A stretch of DNA of 29,975 nt from an uncultured Clostridia bacterium (lineage in GTDB: Bacteria; Bacillota; Clostridia; Saccharofermentanales; DTU023): contig CAKZWV010000036.1 in NCBI GenBank assembly GCA_937922005.1, positions 1 through 29,975 on the forward strand, written 5' to 3'. Position 1 is the stretch's first letter. Each line of letters starts with the position of its first letter. The position numbers and the translations under genes were made by a program. Below are positions 1 to 6,359 of this stretch, piece by piece. Under the pieces are notes generated by a model, which worked only from the letters and a program-made list of their open reading frames with translations, was not told the DNA's origin and did not search any database.

Positions 1-1209
1 TTGATAGGCCATCAAGTGGCTAAAGAGGGGAACCCCCTCTTCCAGATCTTTAAGGTCCTTTAATTCTACAGAAGAAGTGCTGTTATAGAGGAGGCAATTC
101 ACATCTTTAGCCGTTTGGAAGAAGCTTTCCTGGTCCAAGGAGAAATACTTGGAGTCATCTGACATAAAGTTCGCCATTCCATCATGATTGCTCAGCATCT
201 TTTGAAGTTTTTCAGGCAGATCTTTGTTCTCTTCCGTATAGAGATTCGTGCCCCCCGCCATGGTAATGAGTTGGTCCACAAAATTGCCTGGATAGCGGAG
301 ACGGACCTGCTTTTTCGAATTCACATGGAAATAGATGACCTTCTGATCGGTTGGAGCCAGGGCCGCATTTTCAAGGCTAAGGGCCTCTTGCTTAGCAAAA
401 TACTCATTGGCCTCCTTTTCCTTCCCAAGCAAGAAGCCGTAGAGTTTGATCCACTCCGCTCGGCCCAGGGGATGGCTTTCATAAGTAGAAAGGTCCATCA
501 AAGCCGGAATTTTCAAGCTTGCCCACTTTTCCATCACTTCTGGGTGGTATTTAACCTGGGCCGTCTCTTCCACAAAGTCACACTTATCTTTGACAAGGGC
601 CTCATAGTCCGGCGTATTAAATTTTCCCACATAGGTAATGTGATCACCTTGCAGGGCATCTTGGACCAGACCTGGGCGGAATTCATCCGCTTTGCGGCTG
701 GCAAAACGGATGTTAGAGAGGGCTCCCAAGGCCCGAAGATAATGGAAGCAGGAGCTACCCGCCACATAGATACGGGTGGGATAGCCATTCACCAATTGGA
801 TATTTTTGTCTTTGCTAGAAACTTCCTCAAGAGCTTTGCTTGCCTCCTCATCGGCCTTGGGGGTCACCAAAAACTGCTGGCCATCATAGAGGGTCACTAA
901 GGTCCAACCTTGGGGGTATTTGGCTGCACAAAAGAGCTTGGCATAGGTTGGAGTAATCATCTCACTGGACTTTTCTCCCCCTAATTCTGGGCTGGGGTCG
1001 ACCGATTCCGGGAAAGAAAGGCCCTTGGGTGCCTGCTCGGAAGAAGACTGCCCGGTAGAAGCTTGCTCGGAAGAAGAGGCGGTCTCCTTGGGATTCATCT
1101 GATTAGCTGGCGTACAGGCAGTCCAACTGAGGGCCCCTCCTAACAACATGAAAAATACGAGGCATAGGGAGGAGAGGCTGCGCTGCAAGGTCCTTGGAAA
1201 ACGAGTCAT
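1..1209 (-). CDS. ABC transporter substrate-binding lipoprotein (iron-complex/cobalamin type), C-terminus outside window
   Basis: Open for 403 codons from an ATG at 1209 to the window edge with no stop; the C-terminus is missing. AAAGGAA precedes the start. Residues 1-32 are a signal peptide (basic MTRFPR.., hydrophobic core, then SWTAC), so lipidation at Cys32 is likely, although Trp at -3 is unusual for a lipobox. A Ser/Glu/Gln-rich linker follows (about 33-75), then a two-lobed binding fold of the BtuF/FepB type. The segment ITMAGGTNLY in the C-terminal lobe matches the AGG-x-N signature of that group. It should capture a metal chelate or cobalamin-like ligand outside the membrane for an ABC importer. 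No permease or ATPase gene is in the window; they may lie beyond its left edge. The ligand cannot be told from the sequence. Confidence 0.75.
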   Translation of the reverse strand, partial: MTRFPRTLQRSLSSLCLVFFMLLGGALSWTACTPANQMNPKETASSSEQASTGQSSSEQAPKGLSFPESVDPSPELGGEKSSEMITPTYAKLFCAAKYPQGWTLVTLYDGQQFLVTPKADEEASKALEEVSSKDKNIQLVNGYPTRIYVAGSSCFHYLRALGALSNIRFASRKADEFRPGLVQDALQGDHITYVGKFNTPDYEALVKDKCDFVEETAQVKYHPEVMEKWASLKIPALMDLSTYESHPLGRAEWIKLYGFLLGKEKEANEYFAKQEALSLENAALAPTDQKVIYFHVNSKKQVRLRYPGNFVDQLITMAGGTNLYTEENKDLPEKLQKMLSNHDGMANFMSDDSKYFSLDQESFFQTAKDVNCLLYNSTSSVELKDLKDLEEGVPLFSHLMAYQ

Positions 1210-1313
1210 AGGAATATTCCTTTCTTAGGTGACTTTCTTGATATCGCCGTTCAGTATAGCAATTTTCCTAAAAAAAACCTTGGACTCTGACGCAGGCTCG
1301 GTGCTCACTAGGA

Positions 1314-1390
1314 GGGATGATGGGGCTAACTGGCCAAGATCATGAGGCCCACTGGACGGGATTATGGGGATCGCTGAGCAAGATCATGAG
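1314..1390. repeat. Imperfect direct repeat, 33-bp unit, two copies
   Basis: Units at 1314-1346 and 1358-1390, 44 bases apart. Both begin GGGAT-ATGGGG and end CAAGATCATGAG, with the centre diverged. Non-coding; function unknown. Confidence 0.6.
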
Positions 1391-1412
1391 TCAGACTCCT
1401 ATACAGACTCAC

Positions 1413-1518
1413 CGTGTCATCTTCCTTTACATTCTTTCTTTAAGCTTTCACTCATCGGCTTCCTCTCTAACCCTGGGCTGAACGTGTCATCTTTCTTTAC
1501 ATTCTTTCTTTAAGCTTT
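1413..1518. repeat. Near-perfect direct repeat, 36-bp unit, two copies
   Basis: Units at 1413-1448 and 1483-1518, 70 bases apart, differ at one position. Each begins CGTGTCATCTT and ends CTTTCTTTAAGCTTT. The second copy ends just before the stop of the membrane gene at 1530, so the repeat lies in its 3' untranslated region. A recent local duplication is the simplest reading. Confidence 0.7.
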
Positions 1519-1529
1519 ACCGCACCGCC

Positions 1530-2459
1530 TTACTGCGCTGTCTCGCTGCTTTGTTTTTGAAGGGCTAGTTTCCTTTGACGGCGGTAGCGGAAAAAAATAC
1601 AAGCTACCATCACACCTAGGCATGTTAGGAAGCTGTAGAAGGAAAAATTAGGAGCAATATTGATAGCAATCCAACCACCAGAAACCTTACTCACATATTG
1701 AACCTTGAAGTGCTCGATCACCGTCGCCAAGGCAGCCATTGCAACCCCAATGAGTTGACTATAAAAGCCATCCCTTTCCTCCAACTTCGCCCAATCGAAA
1801 ATATCGAGCCAATCATTTATGTAAAATATCCACCAATAGCAGAGTAGGGCCGGTACGACCAAGTCAAGCAGGATAACCACAATGATGAAGGGCATAAAGA
1901 TCATGAGCAAGAACGAGGTGATCATATTGATAAACATTGTTGTTACAAAAGAAATGTAATATATACTGAGATAACTAATGCTTGCATTTATGGCCAGACG
2001 GAAAAAATGCCGTCCCGCCAGCTCCCCGGATTGCAAGCAAGCATGGGCAATGAGTCCTCCTATCAGAATCAAAAGAAACTCCGCTACGATAACCACGTGC
2101 GCCAGGGCACTATCACCATTAAAAAACGACTTGAAGTCAACGCTATCACGGGGATAAAAAAAGACAGCATAGGCTAAGACAGTGGCACCAATATTCCCCA
2201 CATGTAAAGAAATCCATTCTGCCTCTTCCCAATCATGGATATGGTTGCGGTGCAGGATGCGGTTCAGTAAAGAAGATAAGGGCAAAGGAATCAGCGGTAT
2301 GACGAGAAAACTTACGATACTCAGCATCGTAAGGAAATGACTTCCTAAGTGATTCACATCATCCAGGTTAATCACATTGCGCCACAAGATGGGGAAAAAG
2401 CTTAGGACCACCACCAAGTTGATAATGACATGGACTACCACACGAAAACAAAACTTCAT
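1530..2459 (-). CDS. Polytopic membrane protein, paralogue of the 5469-6359 protein, function unknown
   Basis: 309 residues, starting ATG behind AAAGGATAAAAGG. I do not recognise the family. The protein is strongly hydrophobic with roughly seven membrane segments (about residues 8-28, 42-63, 85-103, 120-140, 155-205 as a long double stretch, 232-250, 270-292) and a basic tail RYRRQRK that should face the cytoplasm. It aligns along its whole length with the 296-residue product at 5469-6359: both share VVLSFFP-LWRN near the N-terminus, the block FF-GDSALAH-VIVAEF in the middle, and a FYS-L-GAALATLI-like block near residue 235. The conserved Asp and His in GDSALAH within a membrane region are the only polar residues that look functional. 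The two copies are separated by the pdxS/pdxR pair. Local sequence is richer in A/T than the neighbouring pdxR. Confidence 0.7.
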   Translation of the reverse strand: MKFCFRVVVHVIINLVVVLSFFPILWRNVINLDDVNHLGSHFLTMLSIVSFLVIPLIPLPLSSLLNRILHRNHIHDWEEAEWISLHVGNIGATVLAYAVFFYPRDSVDFKSFFNGDSALAHVVIVAEFLLILIGGLIAHACLQSGELAGRHFFRLAINASISYLSIYYISFVTTMFINMITSFLLMIFMPFIIVVILLDLVVPALLCYWWIFYINDWLDIFDWAKLEERDGFYSQLIGVAMAALATVIEHFKVQYVSKVSGGWIAINIAPNFSFYSFLTCLGVMVACIFFRYRRQRKLALQKQSSETAQ

Positions 2460-2560
2460 AGCCTTTTATCCTTTCTTATCACTATTATGGGAGTTTGGAT
2501 TCTGGCTTGTGGTCCTATTTTATCACGATTTCGAAAAATTTATTCTTTTCCCGAGGCCAT

Positions 2561-2680
2561 TTACCGATCCAAACTCTTTTCATCCAAGAGAAAATCCAAG
2601 GTTCCTAACATCACTTTAATTCTGCTATTCCACTTTTTTCTAATCAGGGCCTCAGTATACCTGTCTCGCTTAAAAATCAT
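2561..2680 (-). pseudogene. Remnant of an AAA-type (DUF4143-like) ATPase gene
   Basis: A 39-codon ORF begins ATG at 2680, preceded by GGAGG with five bases between. Its product starts MIFKRDRYTEALIRKKW and continues through RIKVMLGT. This resembles the start of the large AAA/DUF4143 ATPase family, whose members typically begin with a Lys-Arg-Asp-x-Tyr segment, then LI--K-N--IKVI-G-RR-GKS. Here the reading stays similar up to the residue before the P-loop and then departs: the GKS Walker A is absent and the frame closes soon after. The family assignment is from memory of the N-terminal pattern. It could instead be a genuine small peptide, but the missing P-loop and duplicated 5' end favour a broken gene. 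Confidence 0.4.
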
Positions 2681-2719
2681 AGGTTCCTCCCCTGTCTCGC
2701 TTCAAAGTCAAAGGTTTCT
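2660..2719. repeat. Tandem direct repeat, 31-bp unit, covering the 5' end of the remnant gene
   Basis: Copies at about 2660-2688 and 2691-2719 share CCTGTCTCGCTT and a degenerate CATAGGTT/CAAAGGTT end. On the minus strand one copy encodes the start and first codons of the ATPase-like remnant; the other reads TTG-ACT-TTG-AAG-CGA-GAC-AGG, the same LysArgAspArg codons behind a TTG. The start region of the lost gene has therefore been duplicated. Confidence 0.55.
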
Positions 2720-2722
2720 TTC

Positions 2723-2754
2723 CGAAACTTAGTCGCATTTTCGACTAAGTTTCG
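2723..2754. promoter_or_regulatory. Perfect 13-bp inverted repeat (palindrome/operator-like)
   Basis: CGAAACTTAGTCG at 2723-2735 and its exact complement at 2742-2754, loop CATTTT. Neither strand has a T-run after the stem, so it is not an ordinary intrinsic terminator. It sits upstream of the duplicated start of the remnant gene on the minus strand and could be its operator or an RNA hairpin. Confidence 0.5.
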
Positions 2755-2834
2755 ATTAGATAATGGCCCCCGCCTATTCAAAAGTCAATCGCCATAAGGT
2801 TATAATAATCAACCTGGTAGCTTTTGCCGTCTGT

Positions 2835-2865
2835 GGCAGTTGTTGCAAAATTTGCAACAACTGCC
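2835..2865. promoter_or_regulatory. Perfect 15-bp inverted repeat, 1-base centre
   Basis: GGCAGTTGTTGCAAA at 2835-2849, centre A, exact complement at 2851-2865. It lacks a T-run on either side, and a 1-base centre cannot fold as a tight RNA loop without opening pairs. That favours a DNA site for a dimeric protein, or a recombination scar, over a terminator. No regulator gene for it is identified. Confidence 0.5.
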
Positions 2866-2885
2866 AAGATCTCGCCAAGAATATT

Positions 2886-2921
2886 TACAAAAAACCCGGA
2901 AAATCTATGACTTTCCGGGTT
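2886..2921 (-). terminator. Intrinsic terminator of pdxS
   Basis: On the minus strand AACCCGGAAA pairs with TTTCCGGGTT (plus-strand arms 2893-2902 and 2912-2921, 9-base loop), followed by a run of T. It begins about 30 bases after the pdxS stop. Confidence 0.85.
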
Positions 2922-2951
2922 CTTCCTGCATGGGCCCAAACAAATAAACGC

Positions 2952-3815
2952 TTATTCTCCACGCTCTGCCATGATCGTGCGGATCTCTTCGGGATTGATC
3001 CCCACCATAGCTTCGCCCAGGTTCTCAGAAACCTCGGCAATGACATCGGGATTGTCATAATTGGCCACGGCTTTGACGATGGCCTTCGCCCGTTTTGCCG
3101 GATCCCCACTCTTAAAGATGCCTGATCCAACAAATACTCCCTCAGCCCCTAATTGCCGCATCAGGGCCGCATCGGCTGGAGTGGCCACCCCACCTGCTGA
3201 GAAGTTAAGGACGGGCAGTTTGCCGTTGTCATGGACATATTTCAGCAAATCATAGGGGACTTCAAGCTCTTTGGCGTATTCATAGAGCTCGTCTTCTTTG
3301 AGGGCCTGGGCCAGAGCCATTTCCCGCGTGATGCAGCGCAGGTGAACCACAGCTTGGGATACGTCTCCCGTCCCTGCTTCTCCCTTGGTCCGAATCATCG
3401 AAGCGCCTTCAGCAATTCGCCGTAAAGCTTCCCCGAGGTTGCGGGCTCCGCAAACAAAGGCCGTGTGGAACTTCTTCTTATCGATATGGTAGGTCGGATC
3501 GGCAGGGCTCAAGACCTCTGACTCGTCAATATAGTCAATGCCAATCGCTTCTAGGACCTGAGCTTCCACAAAATGTCCAATCCTGGCCTTAGCCATGACC
3601 GGAATCTTCACTGCCGCCATGATGTCCTTGATAATCTTCGGATCACTCATCCGGCTCACCCCACCGGCAGCCCGGATATCTGCAGGAACCCGCTCCAGGG
3701 CCATAACCGCCTTGGCTCCAGCGTCCTCAGCAATCTTTGCCTGCTCGACGCTGGTGACGTCCATAATAACGCCCCCAATTAACTCTTTATTGATTTCTTC
3801 AATTGTTCTTTTCAT
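2952..3815 (-). CDS. pdxS: Pyridoxal 5'-phosphate synthase subunit PdxS
   Basis: 287 residues, the usual length. PdxS makes PLP from ribose 5-phosphate, glyceraldehyde 3-phosphate and ammonia in the DXP-independent pathway, as a TIM-barrel dodecamer in the cytoplasm. Visible signatures are GGVIMDVTSVEQAKIAEDAG, with the Asp that binds substrate, MAKARIGHFVEAQ with the first catalytic Lys, DESEVLSPAD, and MIRTKGEAGTGDV with the second catalytic Lys. The start at 3815 is set by AGGAGG five bases upstream. No pdxT (the glutaminase partner) follows or precedes it, which is unusual since the two are usually adjacent. The divergent MocR/PdxR-type gene at 3951 is the likely regulator. Confidence 0.96.
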   Translation of the reverse strand: MKRTIEEINKELIGGVIMDVTSVEQAKIAEDAGAKAVMALERVPADIRAAGGVSRMSDPKIIKDIMAAVKIPVMAKARIGHFVEAQVLEAIGIDYIDESEVLSPADPTYHIDKKKFHTAFVCGARNLGEALRRIAEGASMIRTKGEAGTGDVSQAVVHLRCITREMALAQALKEDELYEYAKELEVPYDLLKYVHDNGKLPVLNFSAGGVATPADAALMRQLGAEGVFVGSGIFKSGDPAKRAKAIVKAVANYDNPDVIAEVSENLGEAMVGINPEEIRTIMAERGE

Positions 3816-3863
3816 ATCAGCCTCCTGATCTTACCGGCTTGCGCCAAAACATACACATCGACT

Positions 3864-3892
3864 AGTATAGACCTTAGATGCATCCGTGAAAA
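3864..3892 (-). promoter_or_regulatory. Putative pdxS promoter
   Basis: Minus strand: -35-like TTTTCA (complement of 3887-3892), 17-base spacer, -10 TATACT (complement of 3864-3869), about 50 bases upstream of the pdxS start. The inverted pair TGCATCC/GGATGCA flanking this region (about 3879-3922) could be part of the regulator binding site. Confidence 0.5.
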
Positions 3893-3903
3893 GACGCAGA
3901 ACA

Positions 3904-3938
3904 GGAATATTTGATGGATGCAGATCAGCAAATACTCC
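3904..3938. repeat. Inverted pair of the recurrent 10-mer in the pdxR leader
   Basis: GGAATATTTG at 3904-3913 and CAAATACTCC at 3929-3938 face each other across 15 bases, able to form a hairpin that ends three bases before the pdxR ribosome binding site AGGAGG (3941-3946). CTCCCTAGGAG also spans the Shine-Dalgarno as a near-palindrome. There is no T-run after the stem. Confidence 0.6.
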
Positions 3939-3950
3939 CTAGGAGGTCCT

Positions 3951-5426
3951 ATGTTTACCATTCATTTTTCCGCCGACCAGCCCTTATCTACCCAAATTTA
4001 TCTAGCCGTGATCGAGCAAATTCGCACGGGGGGCCTCTCTTACCAGGATCGCCTTCCCTCTCAGCGGGCCCTGGCCTCCCACTTGGGCGTCAGCGTCAAT
4101 ACGGTGAAGCTGGCCTACACCCAACTTCGGGATGAGGGCTTTATCGTCGCCAGGGAGCGTAGTGGGTTTTATGTCGACCAACTGAATCTGGACCGCCTTC
4201 CTCCCCAGCCAGGCACAGCGGAGGCCCTTCCTCCCCAACCTGGCACAGCGGAGGCCCTTCCTCCCGCTTGGAAGTTGACCAGCCCCGCCGAGCCCTCGCC
4301 CGACCCCTGGCGCTTTTCTTTTTCACCTACGGGGATTGACCCTGAAAGCTGGGAGCGTAAGCTCTGGGTGCGTTTGGCCAAGGAAGCTATGGAGGACACC
4401 CTCCTTGATCTAGCGGCTGACCAGACAGCCAAGGTTGGCATCTGGGATCTTCGAGTTGAAATCGCCAAATACCTGGCTGACCACCGGGGGGTCAGGGTCC
4501 ACCCCGCTCAAATCATCGTTACCTCCAGCTTTTGTGAGAGTCTCATGATTCTTTTTTCTCTCTTGGATCGGCCCATCTTCGCCCTGGAAGATCCTGGTTA
4601 TCTAAGAAATGATGCGATTTTCTCTTATAACCGCCAAGAATTCATTCCCATTCCCCTAGATACTTATGGCTTTTCCGTAGCCAGCCTTGAAAAAACCCCC
4701 GCCAATGTTGCTATCGTGACCCCGACCCACCAGTTTCCAACCGGCCTCATCATGGGCCTTAGGCGACGTCAGCGTCTCTTGGCCTGGGCGGAATGTGCTC
4801 CCGACCGCTACATCTTAGAGGATGATTTTGATAGCGACTTCAAATATTCCGGCTCCCCGATTCCAGCTCTCAAGAGTCTTGATCGTCATCACAAGGTCAT
4901 TTTGTCTGGGAGCTTTTCACAAAGTCTGGGGCCCTTCTTAGGGGTATCCTACCTGGTCCTCCCCGATCCCCTCTATACTCGTTTCATGGACCTCGCCTTG
5001 CCCAAGGGACGGGTCTCTAACTTAGCCCAACACCTCCTCCAACGCTTTATGCACTCTGGGGCCTTTGATCGTCACCTAAACCGGATGAATAAAATTTACC
5101 GGAGCAAAAGAGATCTCTTCCTTCATCACCTAACGGCGCTCGCTCCTGACCTCCAGATTTCCGGTGCTTCTGCTGGCCTCTATTTTCTCGCCAGCGTCCC
5201 AGCTCCCTATCTGACGGGCCCTGCCTTCGCAGACCGTGCCAAGGCCGCTAAGATTTACCTCCAGCCCCTGGATGCCTTCCGTCGCCAGCCCCTGGAAGAC
5301 GGTACCTACGTCTTAGGTTTTGGTTCTCTCCCCCTCGACCGCATTCCCGCTGCGGCTGCCGCCGTCGTAGATCTTATCCATCTGCATCCTCGGACCGAAC
5401 GATACAATATTGAGGAGCATTCTTAA
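3951..5426 (+). CDS. pdxR: MocR/PdxR-family transcription regulator, PLP lysine replaced
   Basis: 491 residues from ATG 3951, behind AGGAGG with a short 4-base gap; an upstream in-frame ATG at 3918 lacks such a site. Residues about 10-75 are a GntR winged helix (DRLPSQRALASHLGVSVNTV, then EGFIVARERSGFYV). A linker carries two tandem 10-residue repeats. Residues about 115-480 are an aminotransferase-I-like domain with VTPTHQFPTG and LEDDFDSDFKYSG, typical of MocR proteins. The segment that normally reads SFSK, whose Lys forms the aldimine with PLP, is SFSQ here (Gln324, codon CAA at 4920-4922), and the usual Tyr of EDDYDSEF is Phe. It may therefore bind PLP non-covalently or sense something else. 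The divergent position next to pdxS implies control of PLP synthesis, by inference. Confidence 0.85.
   Translation: MFTIHFSADQPLSTQIYLAVIEQIRTGGLSYQDRLPSQRALASHLGVSVNTVKLAYTQLRDEGFIVARERSGFYVDQLNLDRLPPQPGTAEALPPQPGTAEALPPAWKLTSPAEPSPDPWRFSFSPTGIDPESWERKLWVRLAKEAMEDTLLDLAADQTAKVGIWDLRVEIAKYLADHRGVRVHPAQIIVTSSFCESLMILFSLLDRPIFALEDPGYLRNDAIFSYNRQEFIPIPLDTYGFSVASLEKTPANVAIVTPTHQFPTGLIMGLRRRQRLLAWAECAPDRYILEDDFDSDFKYSGSPIPALKSLDRHHKVILSGSFSQSLGPFLGVSYLVLPDPLYTRFMDLALPKGRVSNLAQHLLQRFMHSGAFDRHLNRMNKIYRSKRDLFLHHLTALAPDLQISGASAGLYFLASVPAPYLTGPAFADRAKAAKIYLQPLDAFRRQPLEDGTYVLGFGSLPLDRIPAAAAAVVDLIHLHPRTERYNIEEHS
4197..4265 (+). repeat. 30-bp tandem repeat in the pdxR linker
   Basis: Two nearly identical units (4197-4226, 4227-4256) and nine bases of a third. 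Each encodes a LeuProProGlnProGlyThrAlaGluAla block between the DNA-binding and aminotransferase-like domains. In frame, so it only lengthens the linker. Confidence 0.85.
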
Positions 5427-5468
5427 GAAAAATCGCATGCCTTGTCCTCCTGGGCTCGCTGAGGCAGC

Positions 5469-6359
5469 TTAAGGCTCACCTGCGGCAGCTCTTTTTTCAT
5501 GTATTCGAGAGCCGATGGCAGCGGCCAGCATACCGAGGCAGGCTAGAAAGCTAAAATAGGATAAGAAGTAACCATAATAATCAGGAAGCATATGCATCCA
5601 GGCCTCCCGAGACAAGCTCACATTTTGAATCTTATAGCTTTGGATCAAAGTGGCAAGGGCTGCCAGGCTGGCGCCGCCTAGTAAGCTATAAAAGGCCTCC
5701 TCATCTTCTAGCCTAACCCAAGCAAATAAATTAAGGCAGTTATTCATAGCATGGACCAACCAGTAGCCAAGCATGCCCGTCACAAGGATTGCAAAGAGGC
5801 TTATGATGACGGGCCCAAACATAAATGCTGCGAGCGCCGTCGACATGAAAGATAGGTAATAGAGGCTGAAATAAGTAAAAATCGCATTTAATGCGAGACG
5901 AAACAAATGCCTTGCCACCGCCTCCCAGGTCTGAAAACAGCGATTAGCGATCAGACCTGCCATCAAAATGCAGAGAAACTCCGCCACGATGACCCCGTGC
6001 GCCAGGGCACTATCTCCATCGAAAAAGATCCTTGCGGCATCCCTATCTCGGGGGAAAAACAAGACGATATAAGCTACGACGCTGGCACAAATATTCCCTA
6101 AGTGCAAGCTGGTCCATGCTCTCTCTTCGCAATTAGGAGTATGGGTAGCACATAAGAGGCGAATCAGCAAAGAAGAAATGGACAAAGTAATCAGCGGAAT
6201 AATGAGTAAAAGGATCATGCTCAGCATTGTCAAAAACGTACCTGCAGGCACATTAAGGTCATTGGGGTTCACCGCATTGCGCCATAAGCTAGGGAAAAAG
6301 CTGAGGACTACCATGACGTCGATGAAAACATGGATCACAATTTGAATAAAAGATTTCAT
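5469..6359 (-). CDS. Polytopic membrane protein, paralogue of the 1530-2459 protein, function unknown
   Basis: 296 residues and about seven membrane segments, with a basic C-terminal tail. It aligns end to end with the protein at 1530-2459 (shared LSFFP-LWRN, LHLGNI, FFDGDSALAHGVIVAEF, SLAALATLI). Its ATG overlaps the stop of the upstream membrane gene in an ATGA arrangement (6356-6359), so translation is coupled and the two products probably act together. I do not recognise a named family. The gene converges with pdxR; about 42 bases separate the two ends and no terminator is obvious there. Confidence 0.7.
   Translation of the reverse strand: MKSFIQIVIHVFIDVMVVLSFFPSLWRNAVNPNDLNVPAGTFLTMLSMILLLIIPLITLSISSLLIRLLCATHTPNCEERAWTSLHLGNICASVVAYIVLFFPRDRDAARIFFDGDSALAHGVIVAEFLCILMAGLIANRCFQTWEAVARHLFRLALNAIFTYFSLYYLSFMSTALAAFMFGPVIISLFAILVTGMLGYWLVHAMNNCLNLFAWVRLEDEEAFYSLLGGASLAALATLIQSYKIQNVSLSREAWMHMLPDYYGYFLSYFSFLACLGMLAAAIGSRIHEKRAAAGEP

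Larger units (their letters stand above)
1210..1529. other. Gene-free stretch with promoter-like site and degenerate direct repeats
   Basis: About 320 bases with no supportable gene. On the minus strand an extended -10-like TGCTATACT (hexamer at 1253-1258) lies 44 bases upstream of the substrate-binding protein start and probably belongs to its promoter; no good -35 is seen. The rest is taken up by two pairs of imperfect direct repeats listed separately. No terminator with a T-run is visible for the membrane gene that ends at 1530. Confidence 0.5.
2460..2951. other. Long non-coding stretch between a membrane gene and pdxS
   Basis: About 490 bases. It holds, in order, a short remnant ORF with a good ribosome binding site (2561-2680), a tandem duplication of that gene's 5' end, two perfect palindromes (2723-2754 and 2835-2865) and the pdxS terminator. 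ORFs that cross this stretch on the plus strand are antisense extensions of pdxS and show no coding character. The stretch looks like the scar of a lost gene. Confidence 0.55.

Noticed and set aside
184..900. 238-codon plus-strand ORF
   Set aside because: It lies antisense to the substrate-binding lipoprotein, whose frame shows signal peptide and family motifs; this ORF has neither a ribosome binding site nor recognisable content.
2763..3125. 120-codon plus-strand ORF across the pdxS terminator
   Set aside because: It runs through the terminator and antisense to pdxS; no coding signals.
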